In this document: in pieces, positions 31,490 to 42,977 of the stretch
How the letters are laid out: each line of letters starts with the position of its first letter
Numbering within the stretch: position 1 is the first letter of the stretch
DNA from: Shinisaurus crocodilurus
Lineage: Eukaryota > Chordata > Lepidosauria > Squamata > Shinisauridae
Direction: 5' to 3'
DNA: 64,000 nt
NCBI GenBank assembly: GCA_021292165.1
Contig: CM037880.1
Span: 145,556,099 to 145,620,098 of the forward strand
The notes under the pieces: model-generated
Seen by the model: the letters and a program-made list of their open reading frames with translations, nothing else
What the model was told of the DNA's origin: nothing
The model's database searches: none
Made by a program: the position numbers and the translations under genes

Positions 31490-33405
31490 GTGGTATAAAA
31501 GTTGCACAGAGAAAAGTAAACTTCCTTTATTCTTTGCACCAGTCTCTCTTTGCATAATTTTATAAAGTTTTCAGCAGTAAGTGTTACAACAGCTGCAAGA
31601 CAATCTCTTTTTCTTTTCTTTTTTAAGTGGGTGAGGGGCAGAAATAATGCATCCCAGCTGCTCTTTGTGTGTCATTTTGATCACTATACTACATACCTAC
31701 ATTTTATCACATGGGAATCAAGGAGAGTTAGTGATTAAGGCTATACACTTGTTATGGGGATTACATAGTTATGCCCTTAAAAAATAACCAAATTATGGAC
31801 ACACAAAAAACAGAGGTTATTGCTAGGTGCACACAGCATTGTTTTCAGCTTATTATACTGTATTCCTGGGGATCCAACTTGACCCAGTTCAGGGATTCCT
31901 GCCAAATGGATCAAGACAAGGTATGCAAGTGTTAATAACAGTTACATTTAAAAGAACCTCAGGCCACCTGTAGTTATTGCCCTGTGCAGTGTGTCACAAG
32001 ATATCTCTGTGTTGTAAATGTACACCAAGGATTAATCAGTGGGTAAGACAATTAAAAGACATTGCTGTTTTGCAGAAATTGGCTTCTAATATCATGGGAG
32101 AAAGAGACAAGAGCCATCTCAGCAGCACTACAATGTTCTCTGGGACTATCTGAAAATTCCAGAGAGACAGGGACGATCCTGCCTGACAGTGTATTTGAAT
32201 ATCTGAAGAGATCTCCAGTTATTACTGTGTGCAGGAAAAACAATGCCACTTCAGTGGGAAGAATATTAGGCAAACAAGATATTTCCCCTGTAATTCAGTG
32301 TAGAGTGTTTTTTTGTTGTGCCCTGATCAGACCCCCATCTTGCCTTCAACATGATGCAATTTATCAAGAGAGAAGAAAAGACAGAAAGAAAAGTCAAATT
32401 AAAGATTGGGGGGAAATCACTTTTAAAATATCCAGAGCATGTCTTATGCCTTTTAGTTCTGCAGGAAAACAAACAAACAATTTTTGCAATGGGTACAGAG
32501 GCTCTTGTCACCAGAAAAAAAAATATATGTCCAGATGTCATTATTTCCCTTTACAAATTCTCAGTCCCTTGAACAGTTTGGTTGACCTTTTTATAGTAAT
32601 TTATCTTTTGACATCACATTCAAACTGGAAATTTAAAGCAACAGAAAGGCATAGTTGTTTACCACACTCATTAAATGAAAAAGAAGATGGGGGAAAAACA
32701 CACCTTAAAATTGCAGTTGTTTGGTTATATTGTAGGTTGCTGTGTGATGTGTGAACCCAGACACTTTGGGTTGTTCATGGGTAAAGAATCTGGCCCATGG
32801 AGCTCAAAACAGATCATTCAGAAACAGGAAATAGCCAAGGTCACAAGCAGTTAAGATTATGTGTATGGATTTAAAATCCAGAGTTTCCTAAAGTTTATGA
32901 ACTGGGCCTCCCACAACCCCATCTTATTACATCTTCCATATGCTCCCTAGGCCATGGAACATAATTGGCTGCATCTGCACAAGTCCAGCACCTGCCAGAA
33001 TTATTTCTACCACCCAAACACCCTACTGTTTTCTTTGTATCTCCTCTGTTCATCCATTGCACTTCCTGCACTGCGCATGATAACTTGGCGCACCATAATC
33101 AGGAACTTGTGAAATTAGTCTTCTCTTTTTGTAATCTTATTGGAGCTACAGACCATACTCTGGGAAACTCTCCATAGATGTATAGCCAAGAAATGTTTTG
33201 AAAGTGTAGGGAGCTAGTTTTTATATGAAGTCGCATTTAACATTTGATGCACTACCTTCATTCTTTAATCCATGGGTTGGATCCAGATTTAAACAGGATC
33301 AAGTGCACTGGCAGAAAGTGGACTTCCCCTCCTTCTTCCCACAACAGCCCTGCCAAGCCCCTGAAAATTATACATACACCCCTGGTTTGCACGATCACTG
33401 CTGCC
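31490..33405. other. Unassigned sequence
   Basis: Contains the longest plus-strand frame of the window (32062-32754, 230 codons), which has no recognisable domain. No element termini were identified except a GTGTGAACCCAG scrap at 32748. Confidence 0.4.
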
Positions 33406-33411
33406 CACTGT

Positions 33412-33893
33412 GATGAATGGGTTAACATTTAGCGTTGCCAGGCAGAGTGGATGCGCCCAGCAACCTATCGGGGCTCACCTGTATAAAGTTCTGATGGGAG
33501 GGAGAGCTCTGTATATATGTGCCTGTGTGTGTGAGAGGCGTTTAGTTTAGAGTTTAGAGAATCAGAGTTAGAGGTTAGAGTGTCAGAGTCAGAGTTTAGA
33601 GAGTCAGAGAGTTAGTGAGTTAAAGTGTCAGGGTGTTAGAGAGAAGAGGTTGTTCCTGTTTAAAGAAATGTTTTACTTAAGAAAATAAAGAACTATTTGT
33701 TGGGTTACTAAAGAGACTGTCTGGTAACTGTTTCCATGCTGAGGCTCACTCACCTAATCACTTGGTACAGCTGCTAAGAGCAGCATAAACACCACAATAA
33801 CCAGCCATGGTATTTTAACAGAGTTTATCTCCCACAGACAGATTGTCCGCTCGGGTTTGTCTGGGAGTGAGTGAAGACTTGTGACAGAGTTGG
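33412..33893 (+). mobile_element. Possible solo LTR 1
   Basis: It starts TGTGATGAATGGG and has a TATAAAG box at about 33482. An AATAAA polyadenylation signal follows at about 33684, then about 200 bp of U5-like sequence. The distance between TATA and AATAAA fits an LTR. The right boundary is uncertain: ACTTGTGACA near 33893 or ACACCACA near 33796. No primer-binding site, internal genes or target-site duplication were recognised. A GTTAGAGTTTAGAG-rich stretch lies between the signals. Confidence 0.35.
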
Positions 33894-34112
33894 AACAGTG
33901 TGTTAGTTTAAAATAGGGTGAACTAATACCCTGGAGCTACCATATCTCAGCCACTGGGTTAGTAAAGAAAGTGAACTAACAGCCAGGTGGTAGTGAGAGA
34001 AATAAAATTAAATAACTGGCCACGTTATCTTCACACCCACCATAGCTTGTTTAAGCCACAGTGGGCTATTTTTTAAAATTATATTTATACCCCAAGGCGG
34101 CTTACATAATAA

Positions 34113-34175
34113 TCCTCCTCCTCCTCCTCCTCCTCCTCCTCCTCCTCCTCCTCCTCCTCCTCCTCCTCCTCCTCT
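34113..34175. repeat. (CCT)n microsatellite
   Basis: About twenty TCC/CCT units. The complementary strand is an open poly-glycine frame, which is an artefact of the repeat. Confidence 0.95.
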
Positions 34176-34240
34176 CCATTTGATCCTCACAACAACCCTG
34201 ATAGCACATGCCAGGAGGGTTTTGAATATTCAAGCCGTTG

Positions 34241-34790
34241 TGTCATGTTGTCCAAACCCAGGTGGCAGGGGGTTGGGTTTTGCATAGGCAGAACGAGATT
34301 ACCACCTGACATCGGGATTATCACCTGACCTGGTGGGTGTCTCTTGAGTTCAAGTACTCAAGGTCTCTGGTCATGAGACATAGTCTCGAGATGATATGAC
34401 TCAGCAACCTTGGACAGGTTTTGGAATCAACATGTTGATGAATAGGTTATACAACTGGGGTGAGTAATATCCTATTTATAGGTGGTATAAAGCTAACACA
34501 CTTGCTGATAGCTTCACTCTCTCTTCCACTTGCTGTCTTGCTCGTCTCGACTCGACATGTCTCTTGGACTTCGCTTCATCTAGCCTTACCACTGGGGTAT
34601 TGGATTTGTATCTGCAATGATGTAGTGAGTAGGAGATGCATTGCTTGCCTTAATCCCATGTAATTGGGTCTTACAAATAAACTCTTTAATCTTTATTAAC
34701 TGCTGTTATCTCCTCCTTCCGCCTGCGTGACTGGGACTGAGGGTCACTGGCTAGGGAAGCTTTTGAACCCGGGTCAGTCCAGCTCTCACA
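34241..34790 (+). mobile_element. Possible solo LTR 2
   Basis: It starts TGTCATGTTGTCC and ends CTCTCACA. A GGTATAAAGC TATA-type box sits at about 34480 and AATAAACTC at about 34676, a layout expected of an LTR. No internal region and no matching flank pentamer were found, so the boundaries are provisional. Confidence 0.35.
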
Positions 34791-34910
34791 GTGCTAAGGT
34801 TAAACAACTTTTGCATAACCCTAGAAGAGGCCATGGAATTTATTTATTTATTTATTTATTTATTTATTAAGTTTAAACAAACAAAACAAAACCATAAAAA
34901 AGAAAAGAAT

Positions 34911-34936
34911 ACACACACACACACACACACACACAC
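34911..34936. repeat. (CA)n microsatellite
   Basis: Thirteen AC units in the 3'-UTR of the truncated L1, probably grown from its A-rich tail region. Confidence 0.9.
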
Positions 34937-35183
34937 ATTTAAATATATCAATTAAACATAAACTTCAACCAAGGCAGACCAAATATCCATATAGGTATCC
35001 ATTCAAGAGTGACATCTATATGCCATCTGTTCAAATGTTGAAAGCATCATTGGGTCCTCAATCCATTCTGTTATAGGAGGTGAGCATTTATCCTTCCAGT
35101 GTTGTAATATTAGTCTTTTAGCTTTTAGCTGAAAATCCATTTATGTTGACCATGTGTTAATTTCCAGGAAGCAGGTAGATAAT

Positions 35184-35830
35184 TTAAAAGAATGTAAGTA
35201 TCAGTAAATATAAAGAATGGTCCAATACAAAGTTTATCTGTATTATAAGCTCCTCCCAAAAAGAGGCAACTACTGGACATTGCCAAAGTATATGCTTAAT
35301 AAAAGAAGCATTGGCAGTATTATACCTCCAGCGGTTAGCCAGTTTAGACAAACCCTTATTAAAAAGATGTTGTGGTGTCCGATAAACATGAAACAAGAGT
35401 TTTTGTTGAATAGCATAACCTGAGATCCATTGAAACTTCAGATACAAATGCTAAAGTGGCAATCCATTGATTAGGCAGAATGGGACAGTCCAATTTCCTA
35501 TTCCAGTCCTGCTTAAGACCCTGTGTATCATATTTATTCACAGATAATAATTTTTTATAAACATGGATCGTGGATCAATATAACTGATTAGCCTCAATAA
35601 GTGTTTCCAGTAGTAGAGGAGACTGTGAAGCTGTAAAAGCTGCAGGGCCAAACCTAGATTCTAACAAATGTTGCAACTGCAAGTATTGCCATTCAACCAT
35701 AGCAGGCAAATCATATTTGGCACGCAAATCCAAAAATCACCTTGACTCCTCATCAACCTGCACTAAATGATCCAAAGAAAAATCAACTTATCATCCAAGT
35801 CCACCACAAAACATTTTCTTACCCATTTTT
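35184..35830 (-). pseudogene. L1 ORF2 C-terminal remnant
   Basis: Minus frames show VYRTPQHLFNKGLSKLANR, then HILWQCPVVASFWEELI. The latter is the conserved HxxWxCPxVxxFW motif near the C-terminus of L1 ORF2. Upstream in another frame are LLESRFGPAAF-like and NQWIATLAFVSEVSMDLR stretches. Frameshifts and stops separate the pieces, so it is not functional. Confidence 0.7.
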
Positions 35831-35989
35831 AAGTCTGTATTTTAATTTTGTCATAAGGTCAATGTAGTATGCAAAAATGGATCGAAATGTAATTGACATG
35901 ATATTATCCGCCACATGTCTCTAGCAACCATAATAGTGGGAGGAACCCTATCCATTTTAATATGCTGAGAGCCTAATGCCATGGAATCT

Positions 35990-36976
35990 TGAGCTGCTAA
36001 GCATGTGGATTTCTTCCTTACTCTAGTTTTGACATCTTTCAACTGTATAGAAAGTAAGCCTACAACATGTCTTACTCATGTATCTATAGTGTGTAAACAA
36101 ATTGCTTGTAGTCAAAGGCTTTCAAAAATGGCCTTTTGGACTGCTGACTGGCTCAATCATACCCATCTCTGTGCTTTACTACTTATCTATCCTTTTATTC
36201 ACTTCTTCACTTTTCCAAATCACTGCCTCCTCTTTGACCTCTGACACTGACTCTCACAGTCAGTGACTGCTCTAGTAATGCTGATTGTCCCATTTATCAA
36301 GAATTTCATTTCTCCCCTCTTCCTTTCAAGTCACACTCACACATCCTGTTTTAATATTGAACCTTAAACACCTCTTTTTGTCTTTAACTTACAACTGACT
36401 GCATAAAATGACATCAAGATTGTAACAGCTCCTTTGCAGCTGAAGTGATGGCATTTTCTAAACAGATTGCTAACACTTCTCTTTATTTATGTGGTGTATG
36501 CATGGAAATTGCAGCATATGTGCAGGTGCTAAATGCTATGATCCTGAAAGCACTTACAAGTTTGTATAATGATTTCAACAGCAAGACTTTTGGTGAAACG
36601 GTTCTAGGGATTCTAGTTTAGTCATTTTAAAATTTGGCTGTCAGAGTATGTACTGACACCTTACAAAGCGTGACGGGGGGGGGGGGGGAAGCCATGAGAA
36701 GATATTTTAGTGGCAGGCATCTTCAGCTTCTACTTTTAAGCATTTTCTTTTACATTAGTATATAATATCTGAACCAGAATGTACTGCATTTATCTCAGCA
36801 CAGGGATTTCTTGAATCATCAGTCCAAACCATCCTTCATTTGCGGCCTCGATTTGCAGGGTCAATCAGAAACCACATTCAAATCAACAGTCTCTCCCAGT
36901 TCAGACATTACGCTCTGTGCATGAGGGAACAGGAGAAATGGTCTGTGACACTGAGACCTGCACCCAGTAACAGAAT
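35990..36976. other. Unassigned sequence
   Basis: A run of G lies at 36675-36688. No element or gene recognised. Confidence 0.4.
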
Positions 36977-36984
36977 GCCTAGAA

Positions 36985-37361
36985 CAGTGGTTCTCAACCT
37001 TTTTTGCCCCATGCACCCTTTTTACCATATGTAAGAATGTCATTCCCCCCTTTCCAAGATTGTCTGACTCAAAAGTTGCATTACAAATAATATGCATTTA
37101 ATATTGAAAATCTTTTATTTTTTCTATATTGGTACATATACATATAGTATAAATGGAATATTTCCACAGATAACAAGTACAATATTTATCTTTCTTTTTA
37201 ATTTAATCTGTGCCGTACAATAAGGTGTGATGTCCTATAGATTATGTACAATCTGTAGAATTGTAATTTGTAGAAAGATCAGTATTCCAACAGTTTGAGT
37301 CTGTGGTCCCAATTCCCCCCCCCCCGAAACCCTAAAATTCCCCCCTGGTTGAGAACCCCTG
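36985..37361. mobile_element. hAT/Charlie-like MITE with perfect 8-bp duplication
   Basis: The 377-bp element runs from CAGTGGTTCTCAACCTTTTT to CCCCTGGTTGAGAACCCCTG. It is flanked by GCCTAGAA on both sides (36977-36984 and 37362-37369). The CAGTGGTTCTCAAC terminus is characteristic of Charlie-type hATs. The interior is AT-rich and non-coding. Confidence 0.85.
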
Positions 37362-37497
37362 GCCTAGAAGACCTCCATTTATACTATACTTGGTATTTTT
37401 TCAGACCTTTCATAGCACTCATCATGTTTCTGGTTTTTATATCCAAAAAAGGAGTGTAGTTTTACAATGGGTCCATACAAACCCTTTATTCATATAT

Positions 37498-37690
37498 CCA
37501 TGAATTTTATTTATTTACTTACAATATTTTAATGCCACATTTTAGGGTACAAAAACACTCTCAAGGCTCACATGATAAAAAGAACACAACAATCAACAAC
37601 AAAATTAATAAAAGCCAGCAACATTAATAAAAAAGAATTCCCACCCCAAAAATACTAAAACCAAAAAAACAACAAAAAAACAACTGTGGT
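37498..37690 (-). mobile_element. L2-type LINE 3' tail, minus orientation
   Basis: TTTATTTATTTACTTACAAT, then CACTCTCAAGGCTCACATGA and an AACAACAAAATTAATAAAA-type run. This is the reverse complement of an L2 3' end. Confidence 0.45.
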
Positions 37691-37699
37691 CAGAACCAT

Positions 37700-38540
37700 C
37701 TGCAGTTCCCCAAGGAATACCTATCTCAGAACCAGAAAAGATGTCACAAGAAAGCTGTATCTGTATATACAAGCTTGTTAATTGCCCACTTAAATTATAT
37801 CCTCATTTGAATCTCCAACCACTAACGCTTATTTGGCATATATTCAGTTTTGCCTGACCGTAGGTGTGTTTTTTCCTTCGTTTAAGAAACCATGGTCTGG
37901 GTCCAGACAGTGGAACATCTGAGGTTCCCCTTCCTGCCACAGATTCGTATATTACAAAACTTGAGGGACCTTCAGGAGTGGCCAATGCAGCAGTAGAAGG
38001 CGCTGCTGGGAAAAAAAAAAAAAACTGTGAAAGACCCTCCTTCACCCATGGAAGGACTAGTGCATACCTGAGTAGCAATATGGGTCCCCACCAATATCTC
38101 TATAATGATGCTGTATCTTTAGGAGCAATTCCCCTTCCACTGGCAATTAGTGGCAGCATGTGCATTAGAGAGGCAGGGAGCACATACCCTGATGCACAAT
38201 CCGCTATAAGACTGCAGCCAAACATTGTTCAGCAGTGCAACTCCTTGGTTTTTAAAGCACACAGATCAGTTATAGCCCCATCTACCACCAGCAGCTTGGC
38301 AAAACTGTGCCAGAAGGGCCATCTCTACTCTTTGAGCACTTACCAACTCAATGCAGAAGGAAGTGTGGACGCTGCCTGATCACATACCAGCAATGAATGA
38401 CAGAGCATTTGTTATGACTCCTTTTTAATCCCTCATAAATACCATAGCAATGCTATCAACACAGGACAAAGAAAGGCATATTTGCTTTTTAAATAAAAGT
38501 TGTGCCTTTGGCATGCGTACCTAGTAGTACATGGACTTGT
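37700..38540. other. Unassigned sequence
   Basis: An A run is at 38011-38024. An open frame at 37864-38379 (171 codons) shows no domain. Confidence 0.4.
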
Positions 38541-38547
38541 TTCATTA

Positions 38548-38583
38548 TCTGTCTATCTGTCTATCTATCTATCTATCTATCTT
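38548..38583. repeat. (TATC)n microsatellite
   Basis: Nine tetranucleotide units with an early TGTC interruption. Confidence 0.9.
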
Positions 38584-38649
38584 TAAGTATTTTTTTACCA
38601 TAGTCTTCAGCCAGAAAAGCTCCCATAGCTGTTTACAAGTCAATTGAAA

Positions 38650-39930
38650 CATTGTTATTATTTATTAAATTAATGCATCATTTTCCACTACAGAAAGCAG
38701 TCTTGAGGCAACTTAAACACACACAATATAGAAATGCATAATTGATGTAACAACGGGGAAAACAAAAATAAAAATAAACCATACTCAGCACAATAATAGA
38801 GCGCTGGAGCAAACTCTCCCACCACATGAGGCTGGAAAGCACACGCACCACTGCCAGCCACCAATGCCACCTCCTCTTCTCATCTGACTCCCTCCTCTCC
38901 CTGCCCACCACGCCTGTCTGCCTCTCCCCCCGCCTGCCATGCCTGCCTCCCTCCCTCCCGCATTGCCACCATCCGCTATGCAGGGCTGCCAAGCTCTCTG
39001 AAGAGCAACTACAGCCAGAAAAGCGGCCAGCGTGGCCTTCAGAGGGGTGGCTATGCCCAAATGCCTTGCTCTGAGGGGTCCTTCCTTAGAGTCAGGCATT
39101 GTGGGAGGAGGGGTGTCCCTGGAGATCGTCTGCAGCTCTTCAGGGAGCTTGGCTGCCTGCTGGCTCATTCTGAGAGGATCTGCAGAGTGGGCAGCAGCAA
39201 TGGGGTGGGTAGGGAGGGAGAGGGATGGAAGAGACAGCAGTAGCAGCAGCGGTGGCAAAGGGAGGGAGTGCGGCAGCAGCAGGTCCTCCGGGAGAGGGAG
39301 CATGCAATTCACTGCTCCTCCCACTCCACTACCTGAGGTGGGGGAGTCAACCTGCCTCATAAGAGGCCCAGCCCTGATAATACAACTAAAAATAAACACC
39401 ATAAAATAATCTAAAAACGATACAATATGAAAAGTGTTCATCCACAATGCACAAATCCACACCACCACCCCCTCACTGCCTAGAATGAATGCCACAGAAG
39501 GCAGACCACAACAATCAGGCCATAACTAATTCCCAAATGCCTGGGAAAATAAGTAGGTATGTGTTTGCCTGGCACCGAAAATATGACAGTGGCAGTGCCT
39601 GGCAAGCTTCCTTTGGGAAGAGCACTCCATAAATGCAGGGCTGTCCAGAAAACAAGACAGTCTCTTCCCTCTGGCTTACAATGTAAACTACATGACTCAA
39701 ATGGGGAAAAAAGGAGGAGAATGGAAGAGGAAAAACACAAACTCAGGCACCAGTTGTTAAAGTTACAGTTCTTTTACGGACCGGCTGAGATGGAAACAGT
39801 TCAGGTAGCCTGATAGAATGGCTATTGCTAGGTGAAGGAGAAGGGCCAAAGGCAGCTGGTCTGTAGAGCTGATGAAATAGACCTCCTTCTCTCCTCCACT
39901 GCAGCCTAGGTGACAGTTGAGGGAACGCCA
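38650..39930 (-). mobile_element. L2-type LINE, minus orientation, split by a GC-rich element
   Basis: The first part (38650-38800) is a reverse-complemented 3' tail with an AATAAAAATAAACC run. The second (39376-39930) contains CCAAATGCCTGGGAAAATAA and GTTTGCCTGGCACCGAAAAT, followed by CCTGGCAAGCTTCCTTTGGG. In sense this is the L2 C-terminal coding region. The two parts rejoin when the insertion at about 38801-39375 is removed. Confidence 0.6.
38801..39375. mobile_element. GC-rich hAT-like insertion in L2
   Basis: The right end ACCTCAGG-type region closes with GGCCCAGCCCTG. The left end GCGCTGGAGC seems to have lost or changed its terminal CAG. ATAATAGA (38793-38800) and ATAATACA (39376-39383) are a 7-of-8 match. 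The body is GC- and CAG-rich and creates long meaningless open frames on both strands. Confidence 0.5.
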
Positions 39931-39934
39931 AAGG

Positions 39935-41870
39935 TAACTGGATTAATCAACAATACTTACTCAGTATGTAGAAGAATGAGTGAGCTGACCTGAAATATAG
40001 GTGATCCTGAGGAATAAGAGCATATAGGAATAGCAATATGGGAATGGTGTAGCAAGGAGAGGCAATAGACCCATAGTTTCATTTTTATGATTGAATATGT
40101 AGGTTCATTTTTATTATTTCACTATTGATTTCCATGGTTAGGATTTATAGAGACTATCTGTTCCTTGGTTAAACAATCATACCTGCTGGATTCTGGTTCC
40201 CAAACATATCAACACAAAGATGAAATAAGAATATTTGTTCTGAGTCCAAACAATTTTTCCTGGTGCATTAACAGGGATTACTAAGAAGTCATTTGAGAAT
40301 TTATATATGTAGTAAGGTTTAAAATGAAAGGGGAAAAATAGTATGCGTTAAGAAACTTCAACTAGAAATAAAGGTGAATTACTACATGTATTTTAAAAAC
40401 CTTGTTTACTTCACACCCATTAGTTTTGGTTGTTGAACTCAAAATGCCCAGTATGTTATGAGGGAAGCTTCCCTTACATAGCTTTTCCTTAGTTATTTCA
40501 GAGGCATCTTGATTACACTGAGGGAAAAGCAAGCTATATTATTGTCAATTGCTAATATTTTCAGATTTGAGGCTCTTAGGCATAGAATAGAAATTAAATT
40601 TTCCAAAAGATGTGTACCACAGTACAATCCTCCTATTTACATAATCAAATATAAGATTAGATTCAAGAGCAAACAATATAAAACTGGCAGCAAGTTCTTT
40701 GTTTCTTCAGGAAAAGAGAGATGTTTTTGCTGTTTCCCTCCCCTCTCTACTGCACACATTCTGAAGTTAGTTCCTTTTATATATAACGCATATTTCACAT
40801 TACTCAAAAAGAATATACAGAATTTACTACAGTATATTAGTTTGATAACATTGGAAGGGTCTTCTCATCAAAACAGGGAGATGGCAAATTATAGTTCAGG
40901 GCCTAATTCAATAACAAAATATACAGTTGCTAAAATCGTTTTTTCCCCTCAGCTGTTTTTTGCACTCTATATAAGTAATGTGTGCAACCTATGTGGAATC
41001 TGTGTAGGGGAAAAAATGAAGAGTTATAGCTAGAAAAATTGAAGAATTACGCAGACAAATATCAGTTATGTGGCCATAGCTTCAGAAAACATGTCCCTGC
41101 CTCTCAGTGTCCTTATTGCCCATAAAAGAACATTTCACATGGTCAACAGCTCAAATTTATGTGGACCCTTAGGGGTAAATTTTCAGTGCAGTGAATGAGA
41201 GACCACACATTCACTTCACACTATCGTTAATGGGAGTTGTGTGTCTACTTCTCATTTAGTGCAGTGTGCTAAAAATACGTCCTTTGTTGTAAAAAGCTAA
41301 ATATCTGTCAACCAATTCTCCTCCCTCCTTTCCCAGTGCAGCAATAAAAAGGCAGTGAGTGTGTGTATGTGTGTGTGTTGGGGTGTGTGTGTCTTCATAC
41401 AAACTCCTCCCTCATTTTCTGTCATAAATCTGTGTGGAAGAGTACAAACAGAGAAAATGAAGCATGCGTAAGTCCCACAGAAATCTGTTATACACTTGCA
41501 TCTAATTGATCCTAATGGGTTTTAAGCATGTGATTGCTTTGCTGTTTCACATCCAGTCAGTCGGATAAAGTGCCTTTGTTCACTCTGATGCGCACAGAAG
41601 ATTTTCATGGTGGGCCTCCTCATTTGCTGGTCCCAAAAAAAGATGTGTAGCCTCCATTGAAGTGAATGGAAAATCCCCCATGGATGAGGAAAACTCAGTG
41701 CGCTGGATCACGTGTTATTATTATCTCTACTTTGTAGTAAGTGTAACAGCCCTTGGATATGGTTAATATGGGGGTGAGCTTACCTGCGCAGCTTTCAGTC
41801 CACCACTAGGCTCTCCAGGCAACATGCAAGAGACCTGGATAGCTTCACAAAAGGGTTATTATTACAGGGG
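39935..41870. other. Unassigned AT-rich sequence
   Basis: A 174-codon open frame (40509-41033, plus) shows no domain and is typical of chance. A GT-rich tract is at 41359-41392. Confidence 0.4.
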
Positions 41871-41879
41871 AGGAGAGAG

Positions 41880-42540
41880 AACTATCTATCTAAAAGAATT
41901 TCTAGGCCACTTTTATGGGTGGAACCTTCTCAAGGTGGCATACAGGATAAAAAACAACACGAAGTGGATGCAATAACAAAATCCATAAAAACAGAGTTTA
42001 CCAATTAAAATTAATAAAAACAAAATTTACCAATAAAAACCAATGGCCAGCAAAAACAGGTACCGGTAGGTCTTCAGAGCTTTCTTGATAACCTGCAAAG
42101 AAGGGACCTGATGAATTCCTGATGGAAATTGATATACAGGCCTGTGGCTTACGCTGGCTCAGCTTGTCTGAGCGTGGAAAGCTAAGCAGGGTCAGGCCTG
42201 GTTATTACTTGGATGGGAGACCCCTCCTCTAGTTTCCTGCATTGAGCCCCTTCTTTATAGGCCCCTTCCAACTCTATGATCTATGAAATCTATAAGGCCC
42301 TCTCCCTTGTTGTACTCACCAGTCTAATCACGCTTGGTGGCAGACAGGTGAGAAAGACCTCTGTTGATGAGCTCAGAGTACGGGCAAGCTGGTACAGGAG
42401 AAGGCGGTCCTTCAAGTGGCTTAGTCCCAAACCATTTAAGGCTTTAAAGAGTAAAGCCAACACTTTAAATTAGGCCCAGAAACACACTGGCAACCAGTGC
42501 AGCTGCTGCAGTATTGGTATTACCTACCTGAGCCAACCGC
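41880..42540 (-). pseudogene. L2-type LINE, minus orientation, interrupted
   Basis: TTCTAGGCCACTTTTATGGG and the AAAAACAAAATTTACC run are the reversed 3' tail. After the insert at 42146-42292, the text resumes with CCTCTCCCTTGTTGTACTCA and GGCAACCAGTGCAGCTGCTG. In sense the latter encodes an LHWLP-like L2 motif. Broken by frameshifts. Confidence 0.65.
42146..42292 (+). mobile_element. 5S rRNA-derived SINE-like insert
   Basis: GAAAGCTAAGCAGGGTCAGG then CCTGGTTATTACTTGGATGG and GAGACC match the internal control region of vertebrate 5S rRNA: A box AGCTAAGCAGGG and C box TACTTGGATGGGAGACC. About 20 nt of the 5' half are missing. The unit is followed by a CR1-type tail with CCCCTTCCAACTCTATGATC. 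A 5S head with a LINE tail is the layout of 5S-derived SINEs described in squamates. It interrupts an L2 copy. Confidence 0.65.
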
Positions 42541-42569
42541 CCTGTCCCCACCAATATCCAGACAATATA

Positions 42570-42645
42570 CAGTAATACCTTGGATTGCAAGCATAATTCG
42601 TTCCGGAACCGTGCTTGTAATCTAAAAGACTCTTATATCAAAGTG
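42570..42645. mobile_element. Tigger/pogo-like MITE, fragment C
   Basis: Starts CAGTAATACCTTGGATTGCA preceded by TA, then GCATAATTCGTTCCGGAACC. Homology stops near 42645. This end corresponds to the right end of copy A. Confidence 0.6.
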
Positions 42646-42649
42646 AGTC

Positions 42650-42931
42650 TCTGGCGGGCGTGAGCGGGGACGATTTCAGCCCGCTTGAGGCGAGCGGTTA
42701 CATCCCTACGATATAGCTTTAAGCGAGCCTGCACGGTTTAGTTTCTCTTTCTTTTCTGGGGGCCTGGATGGCCTGTTCCTTTTCTCTCTGTCTCAGGGCC
42801 AAACTAAATGTTCTCAGGGCCAAACTCAACATTCGGATTGGGATTGTGGTGATTGGGGGAGGGGGACTTTAAGCTTTCCCCCTTCCCATTTTCATCCCGA
42901 AATTGCATCCTCGTGTGGGAGGTTTTTTTTA

Positions 42932-42977
<46 letters not shown>

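Larger units (their letters stand above)
34840..35977 (-). mobile_element. 5'-truncated L1 LINE, minus orientation
   Basis: GCCATGGAAT occurs at both borders (34830-34839 and 35978-35987), a plausible 10-bp target-site duplication. Read in reverse, it is an L1 ORF2 C-terminus, a 3'-UTR with a CA run and an (AAAT)n tail. Length is 1.14 kb, so more than three quarters of a full L1 is missing at the 5' side, as is usual for L1 insertions. Confidence 0.75.

Noticed and set aside
32062..32754. 230-codon plus-strand open frame
   Set aside because: No domain, motif or compositional pattern of a real protein; rich in scattered Cys, Ser and Lys as expected for random AT-rich DNA. No splice or promoter context.
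34008..34190. Poly-glycine frame
   Set aside because: Translation of the (CCT)n microsatellite.
37864..38379. 171-codon plus-strand open frame
   Set aside because: Contains a Lys run from a poly-A tract and no domain similarity that I can recognise.
38785..39495. 236-codon minus-strand open frame
   Set aside because: Lies across the GC-rich hAT-like insertion and its junction with L2, so it cannot be an ancestral gene; Leu/Ser/Pro/Gly-rich low-complexity translation.
40509..41033. 174-codon plus-strand open frame
   Set aside because: Ile/Lys/Ser-rich translation of AT-rich DNA with no recognisable fold or relatives known to me.
42146..42224. Functional 5S rRNA gene
   Set aside because: About 20 nt of the 5' half are missing, substitutions are scattered and a LINE tail follows; it is a SINE-like or pseudogene insert.
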